From: Plecoglossus altivelis
Lineage: Eukaryota; Chordata; Actinopteri; Osmeriformes; Plecoglossidae
NCBI GenBank assembly: GCA_036571765.1
Contig: BROE01000005.1
Coordinates: forward strand, 7,589,235-7,653,234
Direction of reading: 5' to 3'
DNA: 64,000 nt
The notes below the pieces were generated by a model, which saw only the letters and a list, made by a program, of their open reading frames with translations, searched no databases and was not told where the DNA came from. The translations under genes and the position numbers were made by a program. How positions within the stretch are numbered: position 1 is the first letter of the stretch; every line of letters begins with the position of its first letter. This document shows, in pieces, positions 26,386 to 36,499 of the stretch.

Positions 26386-27273
26386 ACCACACACAGGCAG
26401 CTGCTGTACTACACAGCTACAGGAAGAGCACTGAGAAGGGACTAGGGTTAAAGGTTGATGAGGACATGGGATTAAGAGATGCTTACTTCTACTGGAGGAA
26501 AAAGGCTCTGATGCAACAGCCAAGTTATAAAGTCACTTAATGACTCTGATGTTGGAGGAAAATGAGCTGCTTCTGCAAATCGTGACTTGTCACACGGAGA
26601 GAGAGTTGAGTCACAGCCCAGCTCTCCCTGCCTGTCAAACGAGCCACACACCCTCCTCCTTCCTCTAAAGACCAAGCGGCCACATGTCACATGACAAGAG
26701 ACAGAGAGGATTGTAAGGATAGAAAAAAAGGACTGTGCACAAGCAGGCAACACATGACTCCATGAACAATGTTCAGAACACAGCTTCTCTGGACAGAGTC
26801 TGGGGGGACACGCGAGGTCACTCTGTAGAGACGTGTTGTGGTGTTGGTGGACAGCAGGGAAATCACTCACTTCTGCTGCATATCGTGCAGGCTCTGCTCC
26901 GCTCTCTGAAGACCCTCCAGGTCCTTCATCATCTTCTTCATGTGGTCCTTCGAGTAGCGGTTCTGGATGTAGGCAAACCAGCAGCCACCTACTCCAATCA
27001 CTATGGATACCACCAGCATGAAGTCCTTTAAGTGGTGGTGTCTGTTCACTAGTGGAGGGAACGAAAGAGAGAGAAGGAAAAGAGTTGAAAATCTGTGAAG
27101 TGGTGGTCCTGAGACTGCAATAAAACAAACGGCTCTCTTAATCATTTCAAATATAGACCCTGTCACATTCCATAACCAAGCACCAAGTCTTTGTGAACAT
27201 GCTCTTTAAGTAAGCTGTCTGTCCCCTTCATGCAGTCAGCCAGGTTCATCCATAAAGGTGAACGAACATGGGA

Positions 27274-27304
<31 letters not shown>

Positions 27305-30300
27305 CCTCCCCTCCCGAACCAGATTAACACAATCTATTTCAGTCTGGTAACGGAGTCTTAACAACAACATGGGGAGAGAACGCTGGCCGCTGGCACCCAT
27401 GATGACATTTACATGTCGAAACTCTGCGGTGTGAACGTCCTCAGCCATAATGGCGGTGTCTTAAAGGAGCCTGACCTATTACATTCCACACATGTACAGA
27501 CTGATAGGCCTGCAACATGGCTCTGGGGCAAGATGGCTGCCATGTGTAAAGCACTAGGAGATACAAGTACAGAGATCTCACCTAATCCAGACACAAGAGG
27601 ACATTTAGTCCTCTAGTTTGAGTGGGATTGGCCCTTTAAACAGACAGGCATAGCACAGGCCAGCTCACAAACATGTGGGACGAGCCTTATCACTAATCCC
27701 TGCAGGCTATTACTGACTAGATCAAACCCCTTACTTACTCCTGGCATGTCATAAACAAGCATCCCTCTGCATGTCCCAGCCTTTCCTGTAGGCTGCTGGG
27801 ACCAGCATCAGGCTGGCAATGACATGAGTCAAGGGCTCTGAGTGTCACCATGTAACCTTGCTATGGTGGAGAGATAACTCAGCCAGCCAGCCTGCCAGCC
27901 AGCCAGCCATCCATCCAGCCTGCCAGCCAGTCAGCCAAGACCAGCAGAGCTTCACAGCCAAGACTTCCAGCCAGCCATTCAGGGTCAGTGGAGCTCAGAA
28001 TGACAGTAATGGTCATTCATCACTGGGGTGGCTGGATGAGTGCTCCAGTAGAGTTATATAAAGTGGAGGTGTGGAAACTAGAGTTCACAGAACAGTGAGA
28101 ACATAAGCAGTCACGCACCTTCATGCTCCCCAGACCATCACAGTACACGATACTGTGACGGCCAGGGTTCCTCTGCAACTAATGTCTATCAGATATTCCA
28201 TAAATCAGTCTTTTCGGTAAGACAGACAATGTTCCATTCGCTTGTTCTTGAAATGCTGCATTGCAGAATCTCTGGAATGTTGCAGAGACCTGCTTAACTG
28301 CATCTAACTGTTTAACCATTAGACAGGAAGGACCTTGGCCAAACGGTGTTCTCGGTTACAGCTGAGTTGAAATGGGGGCCCACTTTAATAAAAGTGTCAG
28401 TTGTGAGACTTGGCCTACTTACATAACACCATTGTGAGAGGTGTCCTGACACGATGTTGACTAGGCCAGCCTGGGTGTGCTTTTGACCAGCCCCCTCTGG
28501 GTCTGTGTATGTCTGACGAGCCCAGCCTGCGGAGGTGTGTAGCTGTGTTTGTGTGTATGTGTGTGTGTGTGTGTGTGTGTTTCCGCAGGCCCTTCATGGC
28601 TTCCCTACAGGAGCTGTCAGGTCCAGGCGGCCCCCCTCTGGTCTCCCCTCCAGCTGAGACGCTTCACCACACCCACACCCACGCCCCCACCTGCAGCAAG
28701 GCTGACACATGCCAGGCGCAGACACACAGACCTCCTGCAGACTGGCTTTATAACAGGATTTGAAAACAAAACTCCTTTCTCTACAGGTCCAACCACCTTA
28801 GCCTGTTTTATAACAGTTTCGTCCCCTTTCATCAGCACTGTTTGCTTTTTGCGTTGTCCTCTTTATCTGTATCTGCTCACATGTACAGAGAATCCAGCTA
28901 CGGTACCGGGACTAGAAGCATGTACTATAGAGAGAGAGAAGCTACAGAGATAGTACTAGAGGCATGTACTACAGAGATAGTGCTAGAGGCATGTACTATA
29001 GAGAACCTACAGAGATAGTACAGAGATAGCATGTACTATAGAGAGAGAAGCTACATAGTACTAGAGGCATGTACTACAGAGATAGTACTAGAGGCATGTA
29101 CTATAGAGAACCTACAGAGATAGTACTAGAGGCATGTACTATAGAGATAGTACTAGAGACATGTACTACAGAGATAGTACTAGAGGCATGTACTACAGAG
29201 ATAGTACTGGAGGGATGTACTAAGGAGAGAATTACAGACATGGCACTTATACTCGAGGCATGAATATAGGATGGATGCTGTGGGGCAGAGCTACAGGTTT
29301 ATCTTTAAAGGGACAGTTAAACAGTCTAGTATTCTCTGCACCATGTACTGGTGGAGAGACGAAGAGGATTTTTTATTTATTATTTGCCTCAGTGCGCCAG
29401 AGAGCTGTGCTCGGAATACAGAGCAGCTGAGGGACACCTCCTCTCTCTTCCCCTTTTTCTCTCCTCTTCTCCTCCCCTGCTCCTCTCCTCCCCCACCACG
29501 CGTCTTCCTCCCTACCCGGCCTCCTCTTTCGCCCTACTCCTTTCTCCCCCATCTCCTCACTCTTTCTCTCTTCTCAGCCACCTCTTCTCTTTCACCCTTT
29601 TCCTCATCTTCTTTCCCCTCTTCCTTCTCCTACTCTTCTCTCGCCCACTTTCTTTCTCACGGACATACTAGACTGTTTACAATGCAGCAGCTCAATCAAT
29701 CAATCTAATTGAACACCGATTGTCAGAGTGGTGTGCATCAGAGAGAGTCCATGTAGTTAGGTACACTAGCTGATAGGTCATTCAGAGCAGGAAATGGATG
29801 ACTTCCTGAGAGAAACTGGTTTAGTGTGGGAAGGTTGTAAAAACAGGAATTTCGGGCTGGTATTTAGAAGACGCGATGACTTACTCAGAGGTGCACCAAA
29901 CAGCACAGTGTCCAAGGCTTTGAGCTGTAACTTCTGCACGTGGCTACGATCCAGTATCTTCAGGACTGACAGAGTGAGAGTGGTGTTCTTCACGGCCAGC
30001 CTGAGGGAACAGACAAGGCGAGTGACAAGGCGGTTATTGGCGTGTTGACACGGAACGTGCCGATGACCAGGCTCCTACTGTCACCTACCGGGGCATGGCA
30101 CTGCCGTTGAAGTGGTGCTTGCGGATGGCGTCGACATACTGAGGCAGCTCCACGTACGTGATCAGCCACACCACCACCTCATCCACTGTCCAGTTGTACA
30201 CTGCCAAGACACAAATACACACTTTAAATACAGTGGAGCACAAAACTCTTCTCAGGTGTAGCTCACCAGTGGGCTTTGCTGTTCAACAGACAGACAATGA

Positions 30301-33300
30301 ACGTGAAGAGCAAAACATGGCTGACTCAGCCACCTATTTCCTCCTGGGCGTGACCTTTGGGCTGACTGAATGCTATGCTAGATCTGGACCTGGGGCTAGG
30401 GCTGGAACTAGGGCTAGGCTTAGGTCCAGAACTAAGGTTAGCGCTAGATCTGGAACGAAGGCTGGATCCAAAACTAGGGCTAGGGCTGGACCTGGGACTA
30501 AGCCAAGGCTCTATCTGAAACCCACAGGGATTCAATAACAACCTCCCCTAGGTTGCCAACACTCACAGAGACATCTGTCATCTCCAGTTACAACCCCAAT
30601 AACATAACGCCAGACCTCGAGCAAACACATCTGGGATTCTCGTCAATATTTCAGGGGCAGGTCGGATCACGTAGGGAGCTATCCTCTATCATAACACACA
30701 TGTGAACGTAAACACTCTCTACAAACAGGGCAAGGGAAACCCGCTTCGGACTCCTTCTGGATGGGATTCAACACTGTGGGCTGTAGTAGAGTGCTACTTG
30801 CTGCAGGTCCAGCTCAGACCCAGTTTTCTGCCTCCAAAACCTCCGCTGAGGCCTGACAAGGAGCTGCAATGCAGCGGCAACCAGACAGCGAACAGAGGGG
30901 GAGGGGAGGTGCAGGGGCGGAGGAATAGAGAGAGGAGAGACGTGTGAAAATCCACAAGTGGTGTATGATAAGGGACATTAGAGAGAAGCCAGCAGGACAA
31001 AGGGAGGAAGGAACAGGTGAGAGGTGAAGTGCCTGTGTGTGTGTGTGTGTGTGTGTTATCTGTGTCAGGATGTCGTGCTGACAGGTACTCTGATACTCCA
31101 CTGCCTGCAGGGGCTGGCTAAACGATGAGCACTTTGCTTGACAATGATAACACGCTCTGCTCCTGCGGCTGCTAGACTGACCTCTACCCTGCCCTCGACT
31201 CAAACTTAAAGAGTTCATTACATTTCACTGATCATTGTCAGACTAGTCAACAATGCAAAATACATCACTTGATGTTCTGTGGATGGTAATGAAGGATAAC
31301 AAATCCAGAAAGCGTCTTTAAAATGCTTCACATGGTGTGTGGGGGAACATGGTGAACAGAATGAGATTCCCATTGTCTTCCTGAGACTTTGTTTATGCAA
31401 AGTGCTTGCCTAGGGGCAGGCAGGCAGGCAGGCAGGCATGGTGCTGTTGCTGCTAAGTAGTGATCAAACTGCAGCAATGTCCCTACCTGCTGAACCCTTC
31501 CATGCGTTCCAAAGGTCCTCCACGCTTATGAACTGGTCATCGCCATGGAAACTGTTGTGCTTGCCTTTGGGGTCATGGTAGTTAAGGTCTTCTCTGAGGA
31601 ACTACAGGGAGACATGGAAAAAGACAACAAGAATTACTGTAAACCTGATGAAACACAGACGAAAATGAGGGTGCACACAGGAGTCGTTAATCCAGATCCA
31701 TGATCCGGTTACCTTTTTGGAGGGGGTTTACTATGCAAAGCATTCTGTAGGTAACATACTTTAGGAGTGACACAAGTCTTTGGCCTGGATCGCATCAGCT
31801 ATTGTGCTCCCTGGAGTCAAAAGCATTTGTGGACAAGTGGGTTTAAATACACACTGGCAACACACTTGAGGTTAGACTGCAGGAATGTGGAATCCTTTCG
31901 GATATGTTTGGTTTTCTATGATAAGTATCTAGAGAGTTCAAACAGCCTGGAAACACACCTCACGTTACTAAATAAGGACATGTCGTTCGATCTATCAGAG
32001 AGAAGTCGATGGCGGAACAGACAGGGGGAAAATCAAGTCTGGGGAGAGAAAAGGTGAACCTTCTGTTGTTGTTCCTGCCCCAGAGAAGGCGAACAGCATT
32101 CCAAACACCAGCTCCAACTAACGTGGAGATAATACCCATGTGATTGTGTAGACTGTCTTTCACTGAAGGAAGTTTAACAAAGTCAGACCACACGCCCACT
32201 AACACAACAAAACAGACAATCAAACCAACAGCCTGCTTTCATGACAACGGTGTACCCTTTTCAGTGCTTGGCAGTCAGTCAATCTCTCATGCGTTCCGCT
32301 GCCAAGGACTCAGTACTAAGCACAGGTCATGTCAAAGCCTCTCCAAGCCTGTTCTGTTGAGCAACACTCCAGCGATAGGGCTTAGCTGACATGACATCCC
32401 TCCCATGTTGTAGCCTCAGAACCCATGCTGTTCCTATAGAGAGAGGGAAGAAGCTTGGCTGCAGTCACGCACACCCCCGCAGAGCGCAGCTCATGCTCCT
32501 GCAAACCGAACTGGTGGAGGAACACCACCACCACCACCACCAAAGTTGTGGTTTCATTTTGTGAGTGTACTTGATGTCTATGGCTTTCATGAAGCAGCTT
32601 GGGGGGTGAGGGTGGGTGGGGGGGATGGGGTGCAAGTGATTAAAAAGGCTATTCTTAGCATTGCAGCTTGATAAACTGCTTATTCAGTTGATATTTGATA
32701 CAAGAGATTTTTCTTCCATTTATTTTTGAAGTTTTTTCCAACACCCTGCAGAGCTGTGCTAGTTTGCAGACCTGTCCATGTTTCCCCTTGTTGGCTGAGA
32801 GCAAGCTCAGAACCCTTGCTCAGCCTGCTGCTCTGCGCTTTGCCTGCAGCTTCAGGGATGTCGGCCTTCTTGCCAAGAGCCTCGTCCAAAACCACAGGGA
32901 GCTGCAGAGAAGAGGAGGCCCTCGCAGACTGACTACTCTGCATGAGGTCACTGGAGAAGCCTGCACAGGCCACCATGAGAGAGGGCTGTCTGCAGCGCTG
33001 CAGTGTGAGAGGGCTGGCTGCAGCGCTGCAGCTTGAGAGGGCTGGCTGCAGGGTTGCAGTATGAGAGGGCTGGCTGCAGGTATGCAGTGTGAGAGGGCTG
33101 GCTGCAGGGTTGCAGTGTGAGAGGGCTGGCTGCAGGTATGCAGTGTGAGAGGGCTGGCTGCAGGGTTGCAGTGTGAGAGGGCTGACTGCAGGGCTGCAGT
33201 GTGAGTTGGGCTGACTGCAGGGCTGCAGTGTGAGGCCGTCCACAGACCATGGTTATATCTTACCAGAGTTGAGCCAGCAGACAGGAATGCCTGTGGTCAG

Positions 33301-36300
33301 ACTACCAGGGGAGGCCCAGGAAACTATCTAAGAAGAGGAACACAATATCTATACTTCAAATAGAAGAATCCCAAATGATGTGCTGTGATTTAACAGCTCC
33401 ATTACTATGGCATGTATAGCGAAACCTCAGAGGACAACTTACATCTCAAAGCTCAGTGTGGTTTAAATGGTAAAGGAGACACAAATCTACCACTTACTCC
33501 ATTAGTATGATAATGTCCTTAACGGTCTGCACTAAACTAATCCTGTTATCTTGAACCTATCCTGGATAGGTTAAAGGTACAGGGACGATTACCGCAGCCT
33601 TTCCTGGGAGCCTTCTCTGTGTGACAAGTAAATACTTACCACGTCTGTCTCTGCCACATCTACGTTCCCGTTCGCGTCGTCATCCATCTGCTTGTGGATG
33701 CTACGGATGGCCTCGAAGCTCAAGATGGCGTTCTCGTCCTGGCACAGCGGCTCATCGATACGACAGAGTTCTGGAGGAGAGACGGAGACAGACCTGCTGC
33801 GTTACAGTCTGCAGAGAAGGGCTGGCTCAACGTCATCTTGCCAATTTGCAAGATGCAATGAGCAAATGAGGATCCATGATGATAAGCTAATAGCCCAAGA
33901 CACTGCTGCACAACAACCCCATGATACAGAATGGTCAAGATGCAGTCTAAAAGGAGACGCTCACACGCTCCAGTTTATCAGCCAATAAAGGTTTCACGTG
34001 AGGGTTGTTTCTACTGAGCATGACAGTGGAAGTTGTAAAACGGACAGTGACAACGCTCCTATTGAGCACCGAGACCGTGGCAACCCGCTGCAGCAGAGGC
34101 AGCCTCAGCCAAGCCATTAACAAACGGGAAGAATCTCAAATTGAGAATAAGGAGGGGAACTAGTATGAATTGCACACGTGCTGTTTCGAAATCCCAGACT
34201 ACAGGGCTGAGGGAGCCTCTGTCAGTTTCCTAGAACCATGTCGTAATTCTGAGGCCTTCACCCATCAGGCTGAGGCCAGGGCCTCAACACTGGCATGTCC
34301 TGATCCTCCTCGCCTGCATTCTCAACACTTTTATTTCGGACAACCAATGCTGACAAGAGCCAGAGCATTCCACACAATGCTGAAACCAGTATCAGTAGAG
34401 GGCATTTGGCCTGAATTATAGAGGCACTACTTCCTTCTGGAAGGCAAAACTACAGTGAATAGAATGACTTCAGGCTAACCAGTGTACACATACAACTATG
34501 AGCACACTCTCTAGCTCTCATTGTACTGTATGGTAAGTTATAATAATGTCATCCTCTAGGGAAGAATCCCAGCTGTAATGCTCTGTTTGTTCCAGTCCTT
34601 GCAAATCTCTAGGATGAGTCAGCAAGTAGCATAGGGCAAGCAGTGACTGACCTCATGGCTACAGAACAGCAGCCTGCACCCAGGTTAGACTCTTGCATTC
34701 TTTCACATGACACCTCACTTATCAACACCCTGAACTACTGGGCTAGCGAGGGTAGGCCTATGCCAATGACTGAAAACCATTCGTGATCACCCTCATCGTT
34801 CTACACAAAGGCAAATAGGAATCCCATCCAATATTAGGCAAACATTGAGTTAACGGCATAGTTAAGGCTCCTGACCCAGATTTGATTCAATTGAAGGGAA
34901 ACTCATTTGAAAAGAATCTAACTCAGGGGACTGTGGGGGAACTGAGCTGACAAATGGGTGAGACTGACAAGGCCAAACAGGATGCGTGTTGGGTTCAGGG
35001 TAGGTTCCACATTTCTGTGTAATTGAGCAAATACCAGTAAGTCTACATTCCAGGTATGCGGTGCTCATGCATCCAAAAGAAGGATGACAGCAAACATGAC
35101 CACTTGCCACCTGTGGCTCTCCCATCCATCCCACCCACCTATCCCCATTTGCTAAGCAAAATTCCTGTGACTCTAAAGATTAGATACTAGCCTACCTTTT
35201 ACAAGAGCCATGTTGGTTATGTAAGACAGTCTCTGTGTGCGTGGAAGAGGAGCGTGCACTCTGAGCCGTTCCACTTCATTGCCGGTGTGTAATTACCGTT
35301 CCTTTCCCTCATTCCAGCAGGACAAACAAAGCTCCTTGGACTAATGTCTGTGCAGAAGCCCCTTGCTGGGCCCAGCCTCTTCAATCACATAGGCTAGCAC
35401 ATGCTAGCTGTAAACCTGGCTTTCAATGAGCCCACAAACTAGCAGAAAACCGTTTGTTTACTCTTTCACTTCCACCATTCAGAAACCTTTTGGTTCATAT
35501 CTGCTGCTTTGTGTCCGGCACGGTCTGCTGTGTGACGTTGATGGTGGGTCATACTCAAATGTTCCGTGTTCTACATTCCATGATAAAAAGGGATGATTTC
35601 ACACTTAAATATAGACATACTTCAGTCAGCTGTCATGAAAATTGGATATGAAATAGTAATTCAGGTTGTAAAAAGTTCTTGAAAGTCGAGGTTTATAACC
35701 TGGCAGTTTTGTTTGACAGGCAATAATTTAACAGGCCCCTTGAACAGGAAGTTAAGCAACAAACTATAAATTGCAAAACCCAACCTGAACACAAACACTT
35801 GTGTACTTAAATCACATGATCTGCACAGTCAGCATATGAAATAACCATGATTGACAATTAGGAGTTACGCAATTAAAACCACCAACTGTCAGTGAAAGTG
35901 CATCTAACCTGGATCATTTGTTTCAACAAGACTTCAAATTCCTTCAGGTGGCACCCAGCTCTTACATAACTATTCCATTTTTATACATTGGCTTCAATAA
36001 ACTTGCTTGGCCAGTATGCCTCAATCCTGCACCGTGTGGTTATGCCTTCTGAAAAGCCCTTCCAATTCATTTCGCTGCAATAAACAATCCCATGCACACC
36101 CATTCCTGACTGGGTGCTACGATTTGATGGAGAACAGTGAGCATACTGTATGCATACCCATACTATTCCTGGCATGGCTACATTTAGAGTCATCATAGTC
36201 TAAATTCAGACCCAGCACACAAGGTCCCGCAGTTTGTTGAGTACTAGAACGTGTTACAACATGACAGTTAAAAGCACATACCAAGTAAAGGTGAATGACT

Positions 36301-36499
36301 TCACTCGGAAGAGACAATCCAACCAGAGTTGAAGGAAATACATCAAATTAAAGCTAGGGTATTTCATTATTTACTCACCTGACACCCCATTTTCAACATG
36401 CTGGTAGTCTGTGTTTGCTTGACTTGGTTTGTCCGTCCGGCTCTCACCCACGATACAAAAGCATACAATCCACAAGGGGACCAATTTGCTGAAATCCAT
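18182..36499 (-). CDS. stim1: Stromal interaction molecule 1 (ER Ca2+ sensor), 3' end missing
   Basis: STIM1 is a single-pass ER membrane protein. It senses luminal Ca2+ through an EF hand and, on store depletion, opens ORAI channels at the plasma membrane through its CAD/SOAR region. Eleven coding exons can be placed: 36379-36499, 33640-33770, 31487-31601, 30089-30200, 29885-30000, 26871-27048, 21876-22053, 20668-20835, 20477-20577, 20129-20361 and 18449-18512. All have GT-AG borders and compatible phases, giving about 505 residues. Order: signal peptide, two luminal Cys, EF hand, SAM, transmembrane segment, coiled coil 1, SOAR, acidic inactivation segment. The final exon (proline/serine-rich region and polybasic tail) is not visible. 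It is probably in the 17682-18181 gap or misplaced. Identity is close to human STIM1 throughout, and no stop or frameshift is seen. Fish often have stim1a and stim1b; I cannot say which this is. Confidence 0.96.
18449..18512 (-). CDS. stim1: STIM1 exon 11, short form
   Basis: Acceptor CACAG just right of 18512. Encodes SPSMMSLRQRHMDPQLAMGSQR, aligning with human residues ending GLGSQR. The likely donor is GTTGGT at 18443-18448; an alternative GTAGAG lies 4 bases further on. Human exon 11 of the common isoform ends at this same residue. Confidence 0.8.
18513..20128 (-). other. STIM1 intron 10
   Basis: No exon recognised. A minus-strand open frame at 18935-19228 is proline-rich without family features. 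AT-rich sequence lies at about 19540-19580. Confidence 0.6.
20129..20361 (-). CDS. stim1: STIM1 exon 10: end of SOAR and acidic inactivation segment
   Basis: Encodes ALGEVTAALRERLHRWQQIE, then NPGLPSLATSLNLDPSFM and the acidic stretch EDMDDMDEDM. The acidic stretch matches the human segment for Ca2+-dependent inactivation. Donor GTAAGG at 20123-20128 leaves phase 1, which joins exon 11 to read LQSPSMMS, as in human MQSPSLQS. Confidence 0.95.
20477..20577 (-). CDS. stim1: STIM1 exon 9: SOAR polybasic segment
   Basis: Encodes [20 protein letters not shown] and SSLDDVDHKILAAK. The KIKKKR basic patch used in ORAI gating is intact. Donor GTAGGT at 20471-20476. Confidence 0.96.
20668..20835 (-). 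CDS. stim1: STIM1 exon 8: start of CAD/SOAR
   Basis: 56 whole codons, VRMALKKAEKELESRSSW to QLLVAKEG. This is the first half of the ORAI-activating region. Donor GTAAGG. Confidence 0.96.
21876..22053 (-). CDS. stim1: STIM1 exon 7: coiled coil 1
   Basis: Encodes AQEEHRTVEVEKVNLEQKLR and on to KYAEEELDQ, the autoinhibitory CC1 helix region. 178 bp, ends in phase 0. Donor GTACAG. Confidence 0.96.
22989..23041. repeat. Perfect 14-bp inverted repeat (hairpin)
   Basis: TGTCCTAGTAACGG at 22989-23002 and its exact reverse complement at 23028-23041, with a 25-base loop. A second palindrome, TACTAACGGTTAGTA, lies about 50 bases upstream and shares the AACGG core. It could mark a small DNA-transposon relic, but no target-site duplication was identified. 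Confidence 0.75.
23989..24725. repeat. 20-bp minisatellite in STIM1 intron 6
   Basis: About 36 tandem copies of a 20-base unit, CTCAGTGCTGGGCTGCAGGG, with CTCAG/CTAAG and CTGC/CTAC variants. Variants are grouped: CTAAG copies run uninterrupted at about 24450-24625. Some units carry an extra GGGCT or TGTGCT insertion. Open frames here are repeat translations. Confidence 0.95.
26361..26394. repeat. (CA)n microsatellite in STIM1 intron 6
   Basis: CA run of about 14 units, then CCACACACA. Confidence 0.93.
26871..27048 (-). CDS. stim1: STIM1 exon 6: transmembrane helix and start of coiled coil 1
   Basis: Starts NRHHHLKDFMLVVS, runs through the Gly-rich membrane helix (IVIGVGGCWFAYIQ) and into coiled coil 1 (KKMMKDLEGLQRAEQSLHDM). 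Almost identical to human STIM1. Donor GTGAGT at 26865-26870. Confidence 0.96.
27273..27302. repeat. Poly-C run
   Basis: About 30 consecutive C followed by CTCCCCTCCCCTCCC, in STIM1 intron 5. Run length in assemblies is unreliable for such tracts. Confidence 0.9.
28548..28580. repeat. (GT)n microsatellite in STIM1 intron 5
   Basis: GT run of about 14 units with one TGTATG interruption. Confidence 0.93.
28911..29225. repeat. 27-bp minisatellite
   Basis: About 10-12 imperfect copies of a 27-base unit, TAGTACTAGAGGCATGTACT followed by ACAGAGA. Some units are shortened or carry GAACCTACAGAGA variants. Confidence 0.88.
29430..29660. repeat. Long polypyrimidine tract in STIM1 intron 5
   Basis: About 230 bases almost entirely C and T on the plus strand, so purine on the STIM1 sense strand. 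No single repeat unit. Such tracts can form triplex structures; that is inference only. Confidence 0.8.
29885..30000 (-). CDS. stim1: STIM1 exon 5: SAM domain, second half
   Basis: Encodes LAVKNTTLTLSVLKILDRSH and then KLQLKALDTVLFGAPL. The second SAM glycosylation sequon (NTT) is present. Donor GTAAGT at 29879-29884; the exon leaves phase 1. Confidence 0.95.
30089..30200 (-). CDS. stim1: STIM1 exon 4: SAM domain, first half
   Basis: 112 bp encoding VYNWTVDEVVVWLITYVELP and the following SAM helices, ending at SAMPR. The NWT glycosylation sequon of human STIM1 is kept. Donor GTAGGT at 30083-30088. Confidence 0.95.
30201..31486 (-). other. STIM1 intron 3
   Basis: Holds the degenerate hexamer array, a GT microsatellite at about 31035-31056 and a GGCA run at about 31416-31438. 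No exon recognised. Confidence 0.7.
30379..30513. repeat. Degenerate hexamer array, telomere-like words
   Basis: About 22 hexamers in one register, with words such as CTAGGG, CTGGAA, CTAGGC, TTAGGT and CTAAGG. The 6-base period explains the Arg/Gly/Ala/Thr dipeptide pattern of the open frame here. It lies in STIM1 intron 3, 180 bases upstream of exon 4 in the gene's orientation. Confidence 0.8.
31487..31601 (-). CDS. stim1: STIM1 exon 3: hidden EF hand to SAM start
   Basis: Begins FLREDLNYHDPK and ends SVEDLWNAWKGSA, matching the human segment between the canonical EF hand and SAM. Acceptor CTGTAG, donor GTAGGG. Confidence 0.93.
31602..33639 (-). other. STIM1 intron 2
   Basis: Contains an ACC-triplet run at about 32521-32542 and the 28-bp minisatellite at 32979-33236. 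Nothing coding recognised. Confidence 0.7.
32979..33236. repeat. 28-bp minisatellite
   Basis: About nine copies of a 28-base unit, GAGAGGGCTGGCTGCAGGGT followed by TGCAGTGT. A GTAT variant alternates with GGTT, giving a 56-base higher-order pattern at about 33055-33175. Confidence 0.9.
33640..33770 (-). CDS. stim1: STIM1 exon 2: luminal cysteines and EF hand
   Basis: Encodes ELCRIDEPLCQ, keeping both luminal Cys of human STIM1, then the canonical 12-residue EF loop DDDANGNVDVAE with all Ca2+ ligands (D1, D3, N5, D9, E12). This is the Ca2+-sensing site. Donor GTAAGT at 33634-33639, acceptor CAG at 33771-33773. Confidence 0.96.
33771..36378 (-). other. STIM1 intron 1
   Basis: A 2.6-kb first intron with no recognisable exon or strong repeat. 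Confidence 0.65.
36379..36499 (-). CDS. stim1: STIM1 exon 1: signal peptide
   Basis: ATG at 36497-36499. The N-terminus (MDFSKLVPLWIVCFCIVGES) has a hydrophobic core typical of a signal peptide and starts MD as in human STIM1. The donor is GTGAGT at 36373-36378. The exon leaves phase 1 and joins exon 2 to make a Glu codon. Confidence 0.9.

Larger units (their letters stand above)
22054..26870 (-). other. STIM1 intron 6
   Basis: A 4.8-kb intron holding the 20-bp minisatellite at 23989-24725, a CA run at 26361-26394 and a 14-bp-stem hairpin at 22989-23041. AT-rich sequence at 22540-22830. No coding exon seen. Confidence 0.7.
27049..29884 (-). other. STIM1 intron 5
   Basis: Contains a poly-C run of about 30 at 27273-27302, CCAG/GCCA repeats at about 27880-27965, a GT microsatellite at about 28548-28580, a 27-bp minisatellite at 28911-29225 and a pyrimidine tract at 29430-29660. 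No coding exon seen. Confidence 0.75.
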
